This document shows positions 27,198 to 36,205 of a stretch of DNA of 64,000 nt, one piece after another. Where the stretch lies: NCBI RefSeq assembly GCF_008868125.1, contig NZ_WAAQ01000002.1:868001-932000 (forward strand), in the 5' to 3' direction. Origin of the DNA: Microbacterium maritypicum. Lineage in GTDB: Bacteria; Actinomycetota; Actinomycetes; Actinomycetales; Microbacteriaceae. The notes under the pieces are model-generated. The model saw only the letters and a list, made by a program, of their open reading frames with translations. It had not been told where the DNA came from and made no database searches. The stretch's first letter is position 1. Each line of letters begins with the position of its first letter. A program made the position numbers and the translations under genes.

Positions 27198-27862
27198 CCG
27201 CGCGTGGAGCGGCCTTCCTCGAAGCGCTGGGGGAGCAGGCGCAGCGGCTTCATCCCGAGATCCTCGCGCAGATGAGCGTCGAGGCGACCAGGGACAGCGC
27301 CGAGGGCGTGTTCGCGGTCGCCGGGAGCCGGTTCGGACGCGTCGCCGGTCTCGCCGCGCCCGTCATCGGTCCCGGCCTGCTGGTAACGCGGTTCGCGCGT
27401 GACGTGCCGTTCCGGATCGATACCGTGTCCGGCCGATCGCGCGCGGGGCGGGCGACGCTCGACACCGTCCGCGAGTTCCGCTTTCCCGGCGCGACGCAGC
27501 ACGTGACGGATCGACTCTTCGCGACCGGTCACCCCGGCATCGTGCAGAACGCCTTGGGCGTGCGAGGGCGGGTGCAGATGCTCGAGCACTGCTCGGTGAC
27601 CGACGAGGGTGCGCTGCGCATGAGCACTCGCGCCGTCGCACTGCGGCTGGGGCGGTATCGGATCCCGCTCCGCGGCATCCTGCGCATCGAGGTGGAGCTC
27701 GTCGACGGCTGGGACGAGGCCCGCCGTCGACGCACCATCGACATGCGCGCGACGAGCCCCGTTCTCGGGACGGTCCTGGAGTACCGCGGGTGGTACCGCT
27801 ATGCGGACCTCACAGCGCCGGACGTCACGACGTCGGGTGGCGTGCCCGCCGCGGATCAGTAG
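27194..27862 (+). CDS. DUF4166-domain protein, second of a pair
   Basis: 222 residues from a GTG overlapping the upstream stop (GTGA). It keeps QRLHPEIL, DVPFRID and the C-terminal LEYRGWYRY region but has diverged strongly in the middle from its tandem partner. The 3' end overlaps the convergent exodeoxyribonuclease gene by 7 nt, so there is no room for a terminator between them. Function unknown. Confidence 0.78.
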   Translation: MTARGAAFLEALGEQAQRLHPEILAQMSVEATRDSAEGVFAVAGSRFGRVAGLAAPVIGPGLLVTRFARDVPFRIDTVSGRSRAGRATLDTVREFRFPGATQHVTDRLFATGHPGIVQNALGVRGRVQMLEHCSVTDEGALRMSTRAVALRLGRYRIPLRGILRIEVELVDGWDEARRRRTIDMRATSPVLGTVLEYRGWYRYADLTAPDVTTSGGVPAADQ

Positions 27863-28695
27863 CGGTAGTCGACGACGACGGGCGCGTGGTCGCTCCAGCG
27901 CTGGTCGTAGGCCGCGGCGCGCGCGACGTGATAGCTCTCGACGCGTTCGGCGAGTGCGGGCGTCGCGAGGTGATAGTCGATGCGCCACCCGGAGTCGTTG
28001 TCGAACGCCTGTCCTCGCATCGACCACCAGGTGTACGGGCCGTCGACCTCGCCGTGGAACTTTCGGCCGACGTCGATCCAGCCGAGGCCGGGGCCCACGG
28101 TGCCGTCGACCCCCGAGACCTCTGTGCCCGCCTCGCCGAGGAAGCGGTCGAAGTAGGCGCGCTCGCGGGGGAGGAAACCGGCCTTCTTGCGGTTGCCTCG
28201 CCAGTTCTTGATGTCGAGCTCACGGTGCCCGACGTTCAGGTCGCCTGTGACGAGCGCGAGGGCGCCGTCGGAGCCGAGCTCGCCCAGGCGCGTCCCGAAC
28301 GCGTCGAGGAACTTCCACTTCTCGTCCTGCTTCGGGGTGTCGGCCTCGCCGGAGTGCACGTAGGCGCTCACGACGGTGAGCGGGCGATCGCCGATCAGGA
28401 AGTCGGCTTCGATCCAGCGACCCTTGGAGTCGAAGTCGTCGGGGCCGAAATCGGTGCGGGAGGCCAGCGCGGGAGTGCGGCTGGCGATGGCGACGCCGGC
28501 CCGCCCCTTCGCTGTGGCCTCATCGTGCACGAAAGACCAGCCGGGGAGTGCGGCCTCGAGGTGCTCGTCCTGCCCGCGGACCTCCTGGAGCGTGAGGATG
28601 TCGACGCCGGCATCGTCCAACCAGGAGCTCATCCCGTTGCGAGCCGCCGCTCGGATTCCGTTGACATTGACCGTGGCGATACGCAGATGAGGCAT
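27856..28695 (-). CDS. xth: Exodeoxyribonuclease III (AP endonuclease family)
   Basis: 279 residues from ATG 28695. The metal/catalytic motifs are Glu in LTLQEVRG, GDLNVGH, DYHLATP and the terminal SDHAPVVVDY. The enzyme incises abasic sites and trims 3' ends in base excision repair. TAGGCT lies 7 nt before the ATG, so the mRNA is probably leaderless. Confidence 0.93.
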   Translation of the reverse strand: MPHLRIATVNVNGIRAAARNGMSSWLDDAGVDILTLQEVRGQDEHLEAALPGWSFVHDEATAKGRAGVAIASRTPALASRTDFGPDDFDSKGRWIEADFLIGDRPLTVVSAYVHSGEADTPKQDEKWKFLDAFGTRLGELGSDGALALVTGDLNVGHRELDIKNWRGNRKKAGFLPRERAYFDRFLGEAGTEVSGVDGTVGPGLGWIDVGRKFHGEVDGPYTWWSMRGQAFDNDSGWRIDYHLATPALAERVESYHVARAAAYDQRWSDHAPVVVDYRY

Positions 28696-28702
28696 GGTCA
28701 CA

Positions 28703-28708
28703 AGCCTA
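28703..28708 (-). promoter_or_regulatory. Leaderless -10 box of xth
   Basis: TAGGCT on the minus strand, 7 nt before the ATG at 28695. Confidence 0.55.
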
Positions 28709-29914
28709 ACGAGCGCCGCCGACATCCCGTCCCGGTCGATGCAGCTCCGTGAGCAGGCGCTGGGCCAGCGGGCCGCGCGGGTCGTCGGGTGGGGGAGGAG
28801 AGGCCTCGAGGTCCGCGAGCTCCTGCTCCGCGTCGCGCACGGCCCTCTCCGCAGCCCAGGCGCGGTACCACGGCGCACTCTCGCGGGCGGCGTGGGCTTT
28901 GCGCACCCGGATGCGCGCCGCCGTCAACAGCGCTTGATACTCGGCCACGCGGCGTTCGGCATCCGTGAGCGTCAACAGAGGCAGATCGCGATCCTGCGCG
29001 GCGACAGCGATCCAGGAGGACGCCACCAGCATCACCACCCCGTTCACGCGGAACCACAGCAGGAGACCGATGAAGATGGCGAACGTGGCGAGCAGTGGGT
29101 TGGAGGGCGTGTAGCTCAGCAGGAATCCGGCCCCGTACTGGAGGATGGTCATCGCGCCGCCGCCGAGAAGCGCCCCCGGCCAGATCACGTGCCAGTGCAG
29201 TGACGTTCCCGTCAGGAAGCGCACCATCGCCGCCAGCGCCCCGGACATCAGGGCGAACGACACCAGCACGGTGCCGATGCGGATGCTGATGTTGATCCCG
29301 TCGGAGCCGGAGTCCCACCCCAGCAGGCTGAGGAGCCAGCTCAGCACCGCCGCGCTGGCGGAGCTGAGCAGTGAGCCGACGACGAGAGAGACACCGAAGA
29401 TCACGGCCGCCAGCAGGTCCCTGGCCTTCAGCAGCACGTAGCTGCGCCGGTCCGGCGGCAGGCCGAAGATGTCCCTGGTCGCCCGACGCGAGAACGTGAC
29501 CCATCCGATGGCCGTCCAGATCACGGTGCCGAGGGCGATCAGACCGGTCACGCTCAGCAGCCCCGTGGTGTTCACCGCGATCTCCTGCACCTGTGCGGGC
29601 GTGAAGACACCGCCTTCAGGGAGGATCAGATTGGGGATGTAGCGGTTGATCATGGCGATCAGGCCATCCACCGCCTCCTCGCTGCCTCCGAGCCAGAGCC
29701 CGGCGATCGCGAAGACGAGATAGATCGCCGCGAAGATCGCGAACAGCGCCTGATAGCTCACGCCCGCAGCGAGGAGGAATCCGTTGTGCTGCAGGAAGTG
29801 GCGCCAGACCCGCACAGGGAACAGACCGAGGGTGCGCTGTGTCAGTGCGGTCGCGCGCTCGACGGCCGCATCGAGGCGACCGGACTCGGCCTCGGAGCCA
29901 TCGGGTTCGGACAC
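28706..29914 (-). CDS. YihY/virulence factor BrkB family membrane protein
   Basis: 402 residues with about six transmembrane helices between residues 45 and 300 and the family motif GVSYQALFAIFAAIY near residue 51. The last ~90 residues are charged and helical (DAERRVAEYQALL) and probably cytoplasmic. Despite the old RNase BN label, the family is regarded as a membrane protein of unknown transport role. The GTG start lies 6 nt after TAGGGT. A trpS-YihY neighbourhood is also known in mycobacteria. Confidence 0.88.
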   Translation of the reverse strand: MSEPDGSEAESGRLDAAVERATALTQRTLGLFPVRVWRHFLQHNGFLLAAGVSYQALFAIFAAIYLVFAIAGLWLGGSEEAVDGLIAMINRYIPNLILPEGGVFTPAQVQEIAVNTTGLLSVTGLIALGTVIWTAIGWVTFSRRATRDIFGLPPDRRSYVLLKARDLLAAVIFGVSLVVGSLLSSASAAVLSWLLSLLGWDSGSDGINISIRIGTVLVSFALMSGALAAMVRFLTGTSLHWHVIWPGALLGGGAMTILQYGAGFLLSYTPSNPLLATFAIFIGLLLWFRVNGVVMLVASSWIAVAAQDRDLPLLTLTDAERRVAEYQALLTAARIRVRKAHAARESAPWYRAWAAERAVRDAEQELADLEASPPPPDDPRGPLAQRLLTELHRPGRDVGGAR

Positions 29915-29920
29915 CTCCCC

Positions 29921-29926
29921 ACCCTA
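29921..29926 (-). promoter_or_regulatory. Leaderless -10 box of the YihY gene
   Basis: TAGGGT on the minus strand, then GGGGAG, then the GTG at 29914. The 6-nt spacer also resembles a ribosome site, so this case is ambiguous. Confidence 0.5.
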
Positions 29927-29963
29927 CCCAAGAGGTGGCGGCGAGGAGAGTGGTGGCGGATAC

Positions 29964-29999
29964 GCGAACAGGCGGCCCCGGAAGGGACCGCCTGTTCGC
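29964..29999 (-). terminator. Terminator of the sdh operon
   Basis: A 12-bp stem (29964-29975 with 29988-29999), one mismatch, then 3 bp closing on the tetraloop GGAA. It follows sdhB. Confidence 0.8.
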
Positions 30000-30019
30000 A
30001 TGCGACTGCAGAAGCGTCG

Positions 30020-30787
30020 TCAGGGACGCCCGCGGAGCACGGCCTGCTTGACCTCGGCGATGGCCTTGGTGACCTCGATGCCACGGGGGCATGCCTCGGA
30101 GCAGTTGAAGGTGGTGCGGCAGCGCCACACGCCTTCCTTGTCGTTGAGGATGTCGAGGCGGACCGCTGCGTTGTCGTCGCGGGAGTCGAAGATGAAGCGG
30201 TGGGCGTTGACGATCGCGGCCGGGCCGAAGTACTGCCCGTCGGTCCAGAACACGGGGCAGGACGAGGTGCACGCGGCGCACAGGATGCACTTGGTGGTGT
30301 CGTCGAAGATCTCGCGGTCGGCGATGGACTGGACGCGCTCCTTGCCCTTCTCCGGCACGGAGCTGGCGACCAGGAACGGCTGCACCTCGCGGTACGACGC
30401 GAAGAACGGCTCCATGTCGACGACCAGGTCCTTCTCCAGCGGCAGGCCCTTGATCGCCTCGACGTAGATCGGCTTCGAGATGTCGAGGTCCTTGATCAGC
30501 GTCTTGCAGGCGAGGCGGTTGCGGCCGTTGATGCGCATGGCGTCGGAGCCGCAGATGCCGTGAGCGCAGGAGCGGCGGAAGGTCAGGGAGCCGTCGACCT
30601 CCCACTTGATCTTGTGCAGGGCGTCGAGCACACGGTCGGTGGAGTAGAGCTCCACGTCGTAGTCGACCCAGTGCGGCTCGGCGTCGACCTCCGGGTTGAA
30701 CCGGCGGATGTTGAACGTGACGACGAAGGACTGGATGCCGGTCTCCTCGGTCGTGTCGGCAGGTGCCTCTGCGATGGCGGTCGACAT
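30020..30787 (-). CDS. sdhB: Succinate dehydrogenase iron-sulfur subunit
   Basis: 255 residues. The 2Fe-2S site is SCAHGICGSDAM, and the C-terminal clusters are CILCAACTSSCPVF and CSEACPRG, giving the 4Fe-4S and 3Fe-4S ligands. It passes electrons from the flavin of SdhA to the membrane subunits. It starts 2 nt after the sdhA stop and is the last gene of sdhCDAB, followed by a hairpin terminator. Confidence 0.96.
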   Translation of the reverse strand: MSTAIAEAPADTTEETGIQSFVVTFNIRRFNPEVDAEPHWVDYDVELYSTDRVLDALHKIKWEVDGSLTFRRSCAHGICGSDAMRINGRNRLACKTLIKDLDISKPIYVEAIKGLPLEKDLVVDMEPFFASYREVQPFLVASSVPEKGKERVQSIADREIFDDTTKCILCAACTSSCPVFWTDGQYFGPAAIVNAHRFIFDSRDDNAAVRLDILNDKEGVWRCRTTFNCSEACPRGIEVTKAIAEVKQAVLRGRP

Positions 30788-30789
30788 GC

Positions 30790-32616
30790 TCAGTACTTCC
30801 TCTCCATCGGCGGGTAGTTGAACTCGCCCTGCTCGTTCTTCGTGAAGACGACCGGCTTCCAGTCGAGCTTGATGTGATCGCTCGGCGTGGAGGAGTGCGG
30901 GTCACCGGTCAGGTAGGCCATGGTGTGCTTCATGTACTTCTCGTCGTCGCGCTTCGGGAAGTCGTCGCGCATGTGTCCGCCGCGGCTCTCCTCGCGGTTC
31001 TGCGCGGCGTAGACGACGACCTCGGCGATGTCGAGGAGGAAGCCCAGCTCGACGGCTTCGAGCAGGTCGGTGTTGAACCGCTGGCCCTTGTCGTCGACGT
31101 GGACGTTCTTGTAGCGCTCACGCAGTTCGGCGATCACGCCGAGCACGTGCTGGAGGGAATCGTGCGTGCGGAAGACCTGCGCGCCCTTGTCCATCTCGTC
31201 CTGCAGGGTCTTGCGGAGCACGGCGATGCGCTCGGTGCCCTGGTTGTTGCGCAGGTCCTCGAGCATGCCCGACACGAATGCCGCCGGGTTCTCGGGGAGC
31301 GGCACGAACTCGGCGGTCTTGACGTACTCGACGGCGTTGCGGCCGGCGCGCTTGCCGAAGACGTTGATGTCCAGGAGCGAGTTGGTGCCGAGGCGGTTCG
31401 CGCCGTGCACCGAGACACAGGCGCACTCGCCGGCGGCGTAGAGGCCGGGGACGACGGTGGTGTTGTCCGCGAGCACCTCGCCGTCGTTGTTGGTCGGGAT
31501 GCCGCCCATGGCGTAGTGCGCGGTGGGCATCACGGGCACGGGCTCGACGACCGGGTCGACGCCGAGGTACGTGCGTGCGAACTCGGTGATGTCGGGGAGC
31601 TTGGTCTCGAGAACCTCGGCTCCCAGGTGCGTGCAGTCCAGCAGCACGTAGTCCTTGTGGGGACCGGCGCCACGGCCGTCGAGGACCTCCTGCACCATGC
31701 AGCGGGCGACGATGTCGCGCGGGGCGAGGTCCTTGATGGTCGGGGCGTAGCGCTCCATGAAGCGTTCACCCGAGGCGTTGCGCAGGATCGCGCCCTCTCC
31801 TCGTGCGCCCTCGGTGAGGAGGATGCCGAGACCGGCGAGGCCGGTCGGGTGGAACTGGAAGAACTCCAGGTCCTCGAGGGGGAGTCCCTTGCGCCACACG
31901 ATGCCGACGCCGTCGCCGGTGAGGGTGTGCGCGTTCGAGGTCGTCTTGAAGATCTTGCCGAAACCGCCGGTCGCGAAGATCACGGCCTTGGCCTGGAAGA
32001 CGTGCAGCTCGCCGGTCGCGAGATCGTAGGCGACGACGCCCGAGACCTGGGTCTTGCCGTCGGCGTCCTTCACCGTGAGCAGATCCAGGACGTAGAACTC
32101 GTTGAAGAAGTTGATGCCGAGCTTGACGCAGTTCTGGAACAGCGTCTGCAGGATCATGTGGCCGGTGCGGTCGGCGGCGTAGCAGGCGCGGCGGACCGGG
32201 GTCTTGCCGTGCTCTGCGGTGTGCCCGCCGAAGCGGCGCTGGTCGATCTTGCCCTCGGGCGTGCGGTTGAAGGGGAGGCCCATGTTCTCGAGGTCGATGA
32301 CCGCGTCGATGGCCTCCTTCGCGAGGATCTCGGCCGCGTCCTGGTCGACGAGGTAGTCACCGCCCTTGACGGTGTCGAAGGTGTGCCACTCCCAGGAGTC
32401 CTCTTCGACGTTCGCGAGGGCCGCCGCCATACCGCCCTGCGCCGCACCGGTGTGCGAGCGCGTGGGGTAGAGCTTGGAGATCACGGCGGTCTTCGCCCCG
32501 GGGCCCGCCTCGATGGCGGCACGCATGCCCGCCCCACCGGCTCCCACGATGACGATGTCGAACTGGTGGTAGTGCACGCCGTCACGGACGACGGAATCCT
32601 GCGTCTCGGTAGTCAC
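30790..32616 (-). CDS. sdhA: Succinate dehydrogenase flavoprotein subunit
   Basis: 608 residues from GTG 32616. The FAD dinucleotide fold is [12 protein letters not shown], the covalent-FAD His lies in SHTGAAQGG, and the substrate/catalytic motifs are [18 protein letters not shown] and the Arg in [12 protein letters not shown]. It oxidises succinate to fumarate in the TCA cycle. It lies 17 nt after sdhD. Confidence 0.97.
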   Translation of the reverse strand: MTTETQDSVVRDGVHYHQFDIVIVGAGGAGMRAAIEAGPGAKTAVISKLYPTRSHTGAAQGGMAAALANVEEDSWEWHTFDTVKGGDYLVDQDAAEILAKEAIDAVIDLENMGLPFNRTPEGKIDQRRFGGHTAEHGKTPVRRACYAADRTGHMILQTLFQNCVKLGINFFNEFYVLDLLTVKDADGKTQVSGVVAYDLATGELHVFQAKAVIFATGGFGKIFKTTSNAHTLTGDGVGIVWRKGLPLEDLEFFQFHPTGLAGLGILLTEGARGEGAILRNASGERFMERYAPTIKDLAPRDIVARCMVQEVLDGRGAGPHKDYVLLDCTHLGAEVLETKLPDITEFARTYLGVDPVVEPVPVMPTAHYAMGGIPTNNDGEVLADNTTVVPGLYAAGECACVSVHGANRLGTNSLLDINVFGKRAGRNAVEYVKTAEFVPLPENPAAFVSGMLEDLRNNQGTERIAVLRKTLQDEMDKGAQVFRTHDSLQHVLGVIAELRERYKNVHVDDKGQRFNTDLLEAVELGFLLDIAEVVVYAAQNREESRGGHMRDDFPKRDDEKYMKHTMAYLTGDPHSSTPSDHIKLDWKPVVFTKNEQGEFNYPPMERKY

Positions 32617-32633
32617 TTCTCGTATGCCTTCTT

Positions 32634-33083
32634 CTAGTTCCCGACGATCGCGGCGCATTCGGACCAGAGGACGCTGTCCTCGGTCACACCCAGGCACGGG
32701 TCGAACGTGAAGACCACGAGCGTGCCGAGGATGATGAGCAGGCCGGCGGCCAGCCCGAGCGCCCAGACCAGCGCCTTGCGCGCCGTGCTGTTCGTCACGT
32801 AGTCGTTCACGATCGTGCGCATGCCGTTGGCGCCGTGGATGAGTGCGAGCCACAGCATCAGCACGTCCCACCACTGCCAGAACGGCGTGGCGAACTTGCC
32901 GGCGATGAACGCGAAGTCGAGGGCGTGGATGCCTTCGCCCACCATGAGGTTGACGAAGAGGTGGCCGAAGATCAGCACGACGAGCACGACGCCCGAGACG
33001 CGCATGAAGATCCAGCCCCACTTCTCGAGGTTGACTCCGCGGCGGCGGCGCACCGGGGCGGTCGCCATGGTCTGTGCAGACAT
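32634..33083 (-). CDS. sdhD: Succinate dehydrogenase hydrophobic membrane anchor subunit
   Basis: 149 residues with three membrane helices (about 25-48, 68-90, 103-125). GHLFVNL and HGANGMR carry the likely haem/quinone-site His residues. The start overlaps the sdhC stop by one base (TGATG). Confidence 0.9.
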   Translation of the reverse strand: MSAQTMATAPVRRRRGVNLEKWGWIFMRVSGVVLVVLIFGHLFVNLMVGEGIHALDFAFIAGKFATPFWQWWDVLMLWLALIHGANGMRTIVNDYVTNSTARKALVWALGLAAGLLIILGTLVVFTFDPCLGVTEDSVLWSECAAIVGN

Positions 33084-33517
33084 CAGTGTCCCCCTCCGAA
33101 CCCGGCGAACGCGAGCATCAGGTGGCGGGGCACGAAGCCGGCCATGATGATGCCCCACACCAGCAGGACGCCCCAGAACAGCTGACGCTGATACTTGGCG
33201 CCCTTCGACCAGAAGTCGACGGCGATGATGCGCAGGCCGTTCATCGCGTGGAACACGATGCCGGCGACGAGCACGACCTCACCGAGGGCCATGACCGGGT
33301 TCTTGTATGTGCCGATGACGGCGTTGTACGCCTCCGGCGACACCCTGATCAGCGCCGTGTCGAGCACGTGCACCAACAGGAAGAAGAAGATGGCGACTCC
33401 GGTGATGCGGTGAAGCACCCACGACCACATGCCTTCGCGACCCCGATAGAGGGTGCCGCGTGGGGTCTTGGACGTGGTTTCCGAAATCGACGGTGTCAAG
33501 CGGGCGCTTGTGGACAC
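33083..33517 (-). CDS. sdhC: Succinate dehydrogenase cytochrome b556 subunit
   Basis: 144 residues from a GTG with AGGGAGGA upstream. Three membrane helices; [22 protein letters not shown] and HAMNGLRI are the conserved cytochrome b motifs with haem-ligand His candidates. First gene of sdhCDAB. The 182-bp gap to the divergent guanylyltransferase gene must hold its promoter, which I could not place with confidence. Confidence 0.93.
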   Translation of the reverse strand: MSTSARLTPSISETTSKTPRGTLYRGREGMWSWVLHRITGVAIFFFLLVHVLDTALIRVSPEAYNAVIGTYKNPVMALGEVVLVAGIVFHAMNGLRIIAVDFWSKGAKYQRQLFWGVLLVWGIIMAGFVPRHLMLAFAGFGGGH

Positions 33518-33687
33518 GGTCGTCCTCCCTGGATCGATGTGACTCGGTCGCGTGCACTGCTCTCGTTCAAGTGTGAGCCTGGCGAAGTCTCAGGCACGCC
33601 CGATCGCTGTCCATCTTATTCCTGTCAGATCACTGGGAGCGACGAAGGGGAGCCTAAGTCTCTCGATGTCGGCTCGTCCTCTGCGGC

Positions 33688-33693
33688 TACCCT
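33688..33693 (+). promoter_or_regulatory. Leaderless -10 box of the guanylyltransferase gene
   Basis: TACCCT, then GGCAGG, then the GTG at 33700. Confidence 0.55.
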
Positions 33694-33699
33694 GGCAGG

Positions 33700-34815
33700 G
33701 TGAGCGCACCCATCAAGGATTTCTACGCAGTCATTCCCGCCGGCGGCATCGGCAGCAGGCTGTGGCCGCTCTCCCGGGCGGACGCACCGAAGTTCCTGCA
33801 CGACCTGACGGGGTCCGGGCACTCGCTGCTGCGCGACACCTGGGATCGGCTCGTCCCGCTCGCCGGGGCGGACCGGATCGCCGTCGTCACCGGCCGTGCC
33901 CATCGCGCGGCCGTCGAGGCGGAGCTGCCCGGCATCCCCGACCTGAACGTCTTCCTGGAATCCGAGCCGCGCGAGTCGGCGGCGGCGATCGGACTCGCCG
34001 CGGCGATTCTGCACCGTCGCAATTCCGACGTGATCATCGGCTCGTTCAGCGCGGACCACGTGATCCGCGGCACACGCGTGTTCGAGTTCGCGGTGCGCGA
34101 CGCCGTCGAGGTGGCGCGGGAGGGGTACATCTGCACGATCGGCATCACGCCGACCGAGCCGGCGATCGGTTTCGGCTACATCAAGATGGGGCCCGAGCTC
34201 GTGGTCGAAGGCGCGCGCGAGGCCGCTCTCGTCGAGAGTTTCGTGGAGAAGCCCGATCTCGAGACGGCGAAGTCCTACATCGCTGATCGCGGGTACCTCT
34301 GGAACGCGGGCATGTTCATCGCCAAGGCCAGCGTGCTGCTGGAGGAGCTGGCCGTGAACGAGCCCGAACTGCACGCCGGTCTGCTCGAACTCGCCGAGGC
34401 ATGGGACGACCGCGATCGTCGAGGACCGGCGGTCGATCGGATCTGGCCGCGCCTGAAGAAGATCGCGATCGACTACGCGGTCGCCGAACCCGCCGCCCGC
34501 CGCGGACGCCTCGCCGTCGTCCCCGGCCACTTCGACTGGGACGACGTGGGCGATTTCGCTTCGCTGACCAAGCTCATCACCAACGGTCGCAAGAACGATC
34601 TCGCCGTTCTCGGCCCGAACGCGCGCGTTCTCACCGACGGCGCGAGCGGAATCCTCGTCAGCCAGACCTCGCGCGTGATCAGCCTGGTGGGGGTGCAGGA
34701 CATCGTCGTGGTCGACACCCCCGACGCGCTGCTGGTCACCACCGTGCAGCACGCGCAGCGGGTCAAGGGCGTGGTCGAGTCGCTCAAGCTCACCGGTCGC
34801 GGAGACGTGCTCTGA
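33700..34815 (+). CDS. Mannose-1-phosphate guanylyltransferase
   Basis: 371 residues, the single-domain form without the isomerase domain. The nucleotidyltransferase signature is IPAGGIGSRLWPLSR near residue 12 and the FVEKPDLETA segment is also typical. It makes GDP-mannose from GTP and mannose-1-phosphate for cell-envelope glycans. GTG start at 33700 lies 6 nt after TACCCT, suggesting a leaderless mRNA. Confidence 0.92.
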   Translation: MSAPIKDFYAVIPAGGIGSRLWPLSRADAPKFLHDLTGSGHSLLRDTWDRLVPLAGADRIAVVTGRAHRAAVEAELPGIPDLNVFLESEPRESAAAIGLAAAILHRRNSDVIIGSFSADHVIRGTRVFEFAVRDAVEVAREGYICTIGITPTEPAIGFGYIKMGPELVVEGAREAALVESFVEKPDLETAKSYIADRGYLWNAGMFIAKASVLLEELAVNEPELHAGLLELAEAWDDRDRRGPAVDRIWPRLKKIAIDYAVAEPAARRGRLAVVPGHFDWDDVGDFASLTKLITNGRKNDLAVLGPNARVLTDGASGILVSQTSRVISLVGVQDIVVVDTPDALLVTTVQHAQRVKGVVESLKLTGRGDVL

Positions 34816-34823
34816 CGCCTGCT

Positions 34824-34851
34824 CCGATGAGCACGCTCTCACGCTCATCGG
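34824..34851 (+). terminator. Possible terminator after the guanylyltransferase gene
   Basis: 9-bp stem (34824-34832 with 34843-34851), 10-nt loop, then a moderately T-rich stretch. Confidence 0.55.
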
Positions 34852-34975
34852 CTGTCTTGATTTCAGCTTGGTAACCATTGGCCAGCACATGCGGGGCGGG
34901 CGTGCACAAAAGCCGAAACAGTAGGTAACTTTGATCGATCCGCGATGGCCGCGGTTTCGTTGAGGGAGGCATCAG

Positions 34976-36097
34976 TTGACCATCTCCACCACCAAGAAGC
35001 TGCTCGGCGTCACCGTCGCCGCTGGCGTCGTCTTCGCACTCGCCGGTTGCGGCCAGGCACCGACAGACAAGCCCGCCGGCTCCGGCGAGCCGGTCGCCTC
35101 CGACTTCCTTCCCTGCCTCGTCTCCGACGCCGGCGGATGGAACGACAAGTCGTTCAACCAGTCCGCCAAGGAGGGCATGGACAGTGCCGCCGAGGAGCTG
35201 GACATCAAGCCCCTCGAGTTCGAGTCGGCGAATGACAACGACTACGCGCCGAACCTCGAGACCGCGGTCTCCGAGGGCTGCTCGCTCATCGTCTCGGTCG
35301 GCTTCAAGCTGTCCGCCGCCACGGTCGAGTCCGCTCTCGCGAACCCCGACATCGACTACGCGATCATCGACGACTGGGCCGACAACGACTTCGACGGCAC
35401 CGTCGATGCCCCGAACATCAAGCCCCTCGTCTTCGACACGGCTCAGGCCGCATACCTCGGCGGCTACGCTGCCGCATCGTGGTCTGCCCAGAGCGGTGTG
35501 AACAAGGTCGGCACGTTCGGCGGAATGCAGATCCCGTCGGTCGCCGTGTTCATGGACGGCTACCAGCTCGGTGTCGAGAAGTACAACGAGGACGAGTCCG
35601 CTGCGGTCGAGGTCTTCGGCTGGGACGAGGCCACGCAGAAGGGCTCGTTCACGGGCGGCTTCGACGCGAACGACACCGCCAAGCAGACCGCACAGGGTGT
35701 GCTCGACCAGGGCGTCGACGTCATCCTCCCGGTCGGCGGCCCCGTCTACCAGAGCGCGGCTGCGGCGATCGCCGACAGCGGCAAGGACACCCTGATGCTC
35801 GGTGTCGACAGCGACCTCGCCGTCGCCGACCCCGAGGTGGCCGGCATCACGCTCGTCTCGATCATGAAGGCGATCGACGTCGCCGTGAAGGACGCGACCC
35901 TGGCTGCGGCCAAGGGCGAGTTCGACCCGGCCCCGTACGTGGGCACGCTCGAGAACGAGGGCGTCAAGCTCTCCGGCTTCGGTGACTTCGAGTCGAAGCT
36001 GCCGGAGGGTCTGACCGACGAGCTCAAGGCTCTGCAGGAGCAGATCATCTCCGGCGACATCAAGGTGGAGTCCCCGAACTCCCCGACCTCCAAGTAA
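34976..36097 (+). CDS. BMP-family nucleoside ABC transporter substrate-binding lipoprotein
   Basis: 373 residues. The start is a TTG at 34976 with GAGGGAGG 5-6 nt upstream; no ATG or GTG gives the signal peptide. The lipobox is LAGC with the Cys at residue 25. The PnrA/Med/BMP pattern (DAGGWNDKSFNQSAKEG near residue 51) marks a purine/nucleoside binder. It heads the uptake and salvage operon. A 14-bp hairpin before the ATPase gene could lower expression of the later genes relative to this one. Confidence 0.9.
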   Translation: MTISTTKKLLGVTVAAGVVFALAGCGQAPTDKPAGSGEPVASDFLPCLVSDAGGWNDKSFNQSAKEGMDSAAEELDIKPLEFESANDNDYAPNLETAVSEGCSLIVSVGFKLSAATVESALANPDIDYAIIDDWADNDFDGTVDAPNIKPLVFDTAQAAYLGGYAAASWSAQSGVNKVGTFGGMQIPSVAVFMDGYQLGVEKYNEDESAAVEVFGWDEATQKGSFTGGFDANDTAKQTAQGVLDQGVDVILPVGGPVYQSAAAAIADSGKDTLMLGVDSDLAVADPEVAGITLVSIMKAIDVAVKDATLAAAKGEFDPAPYVGTLENEGVKLSGFGDFESKLPEGLTDELKALQEQIISGDIKVESPNSPTSK

Positions 36098-36114
36098 TTC
36101 CGTCGCAGTTCCCG

Positions 36115-36153
36115 CACGGGGCGAGTGGTGAGCAGGATGCCACTCGCCCCGTG
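36115..36153 (+). terminator. Hairpin between binding-protein and ATPase genes (partial terminator)
   Basis: 14-bp stem, 36115-36128 with 36140-36153, 11-nt loop, no long T run. Its place inside the operon suggests attenuation rather than a full stop. Confidence 0.65.
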
Positions 36154-36205
36154 TCGTGGACGGACGATGATTCTCCTGGACAACTCTTCTGGATAAGGTG
36201 CAGAT

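Noticed and set aside
30763..32637. Plus-strand open frame of 624 codons opposite sdhA
   Set aside because: Shadow of sdhA; Val/Glu/Arg-rich artefact of the opposite strand.
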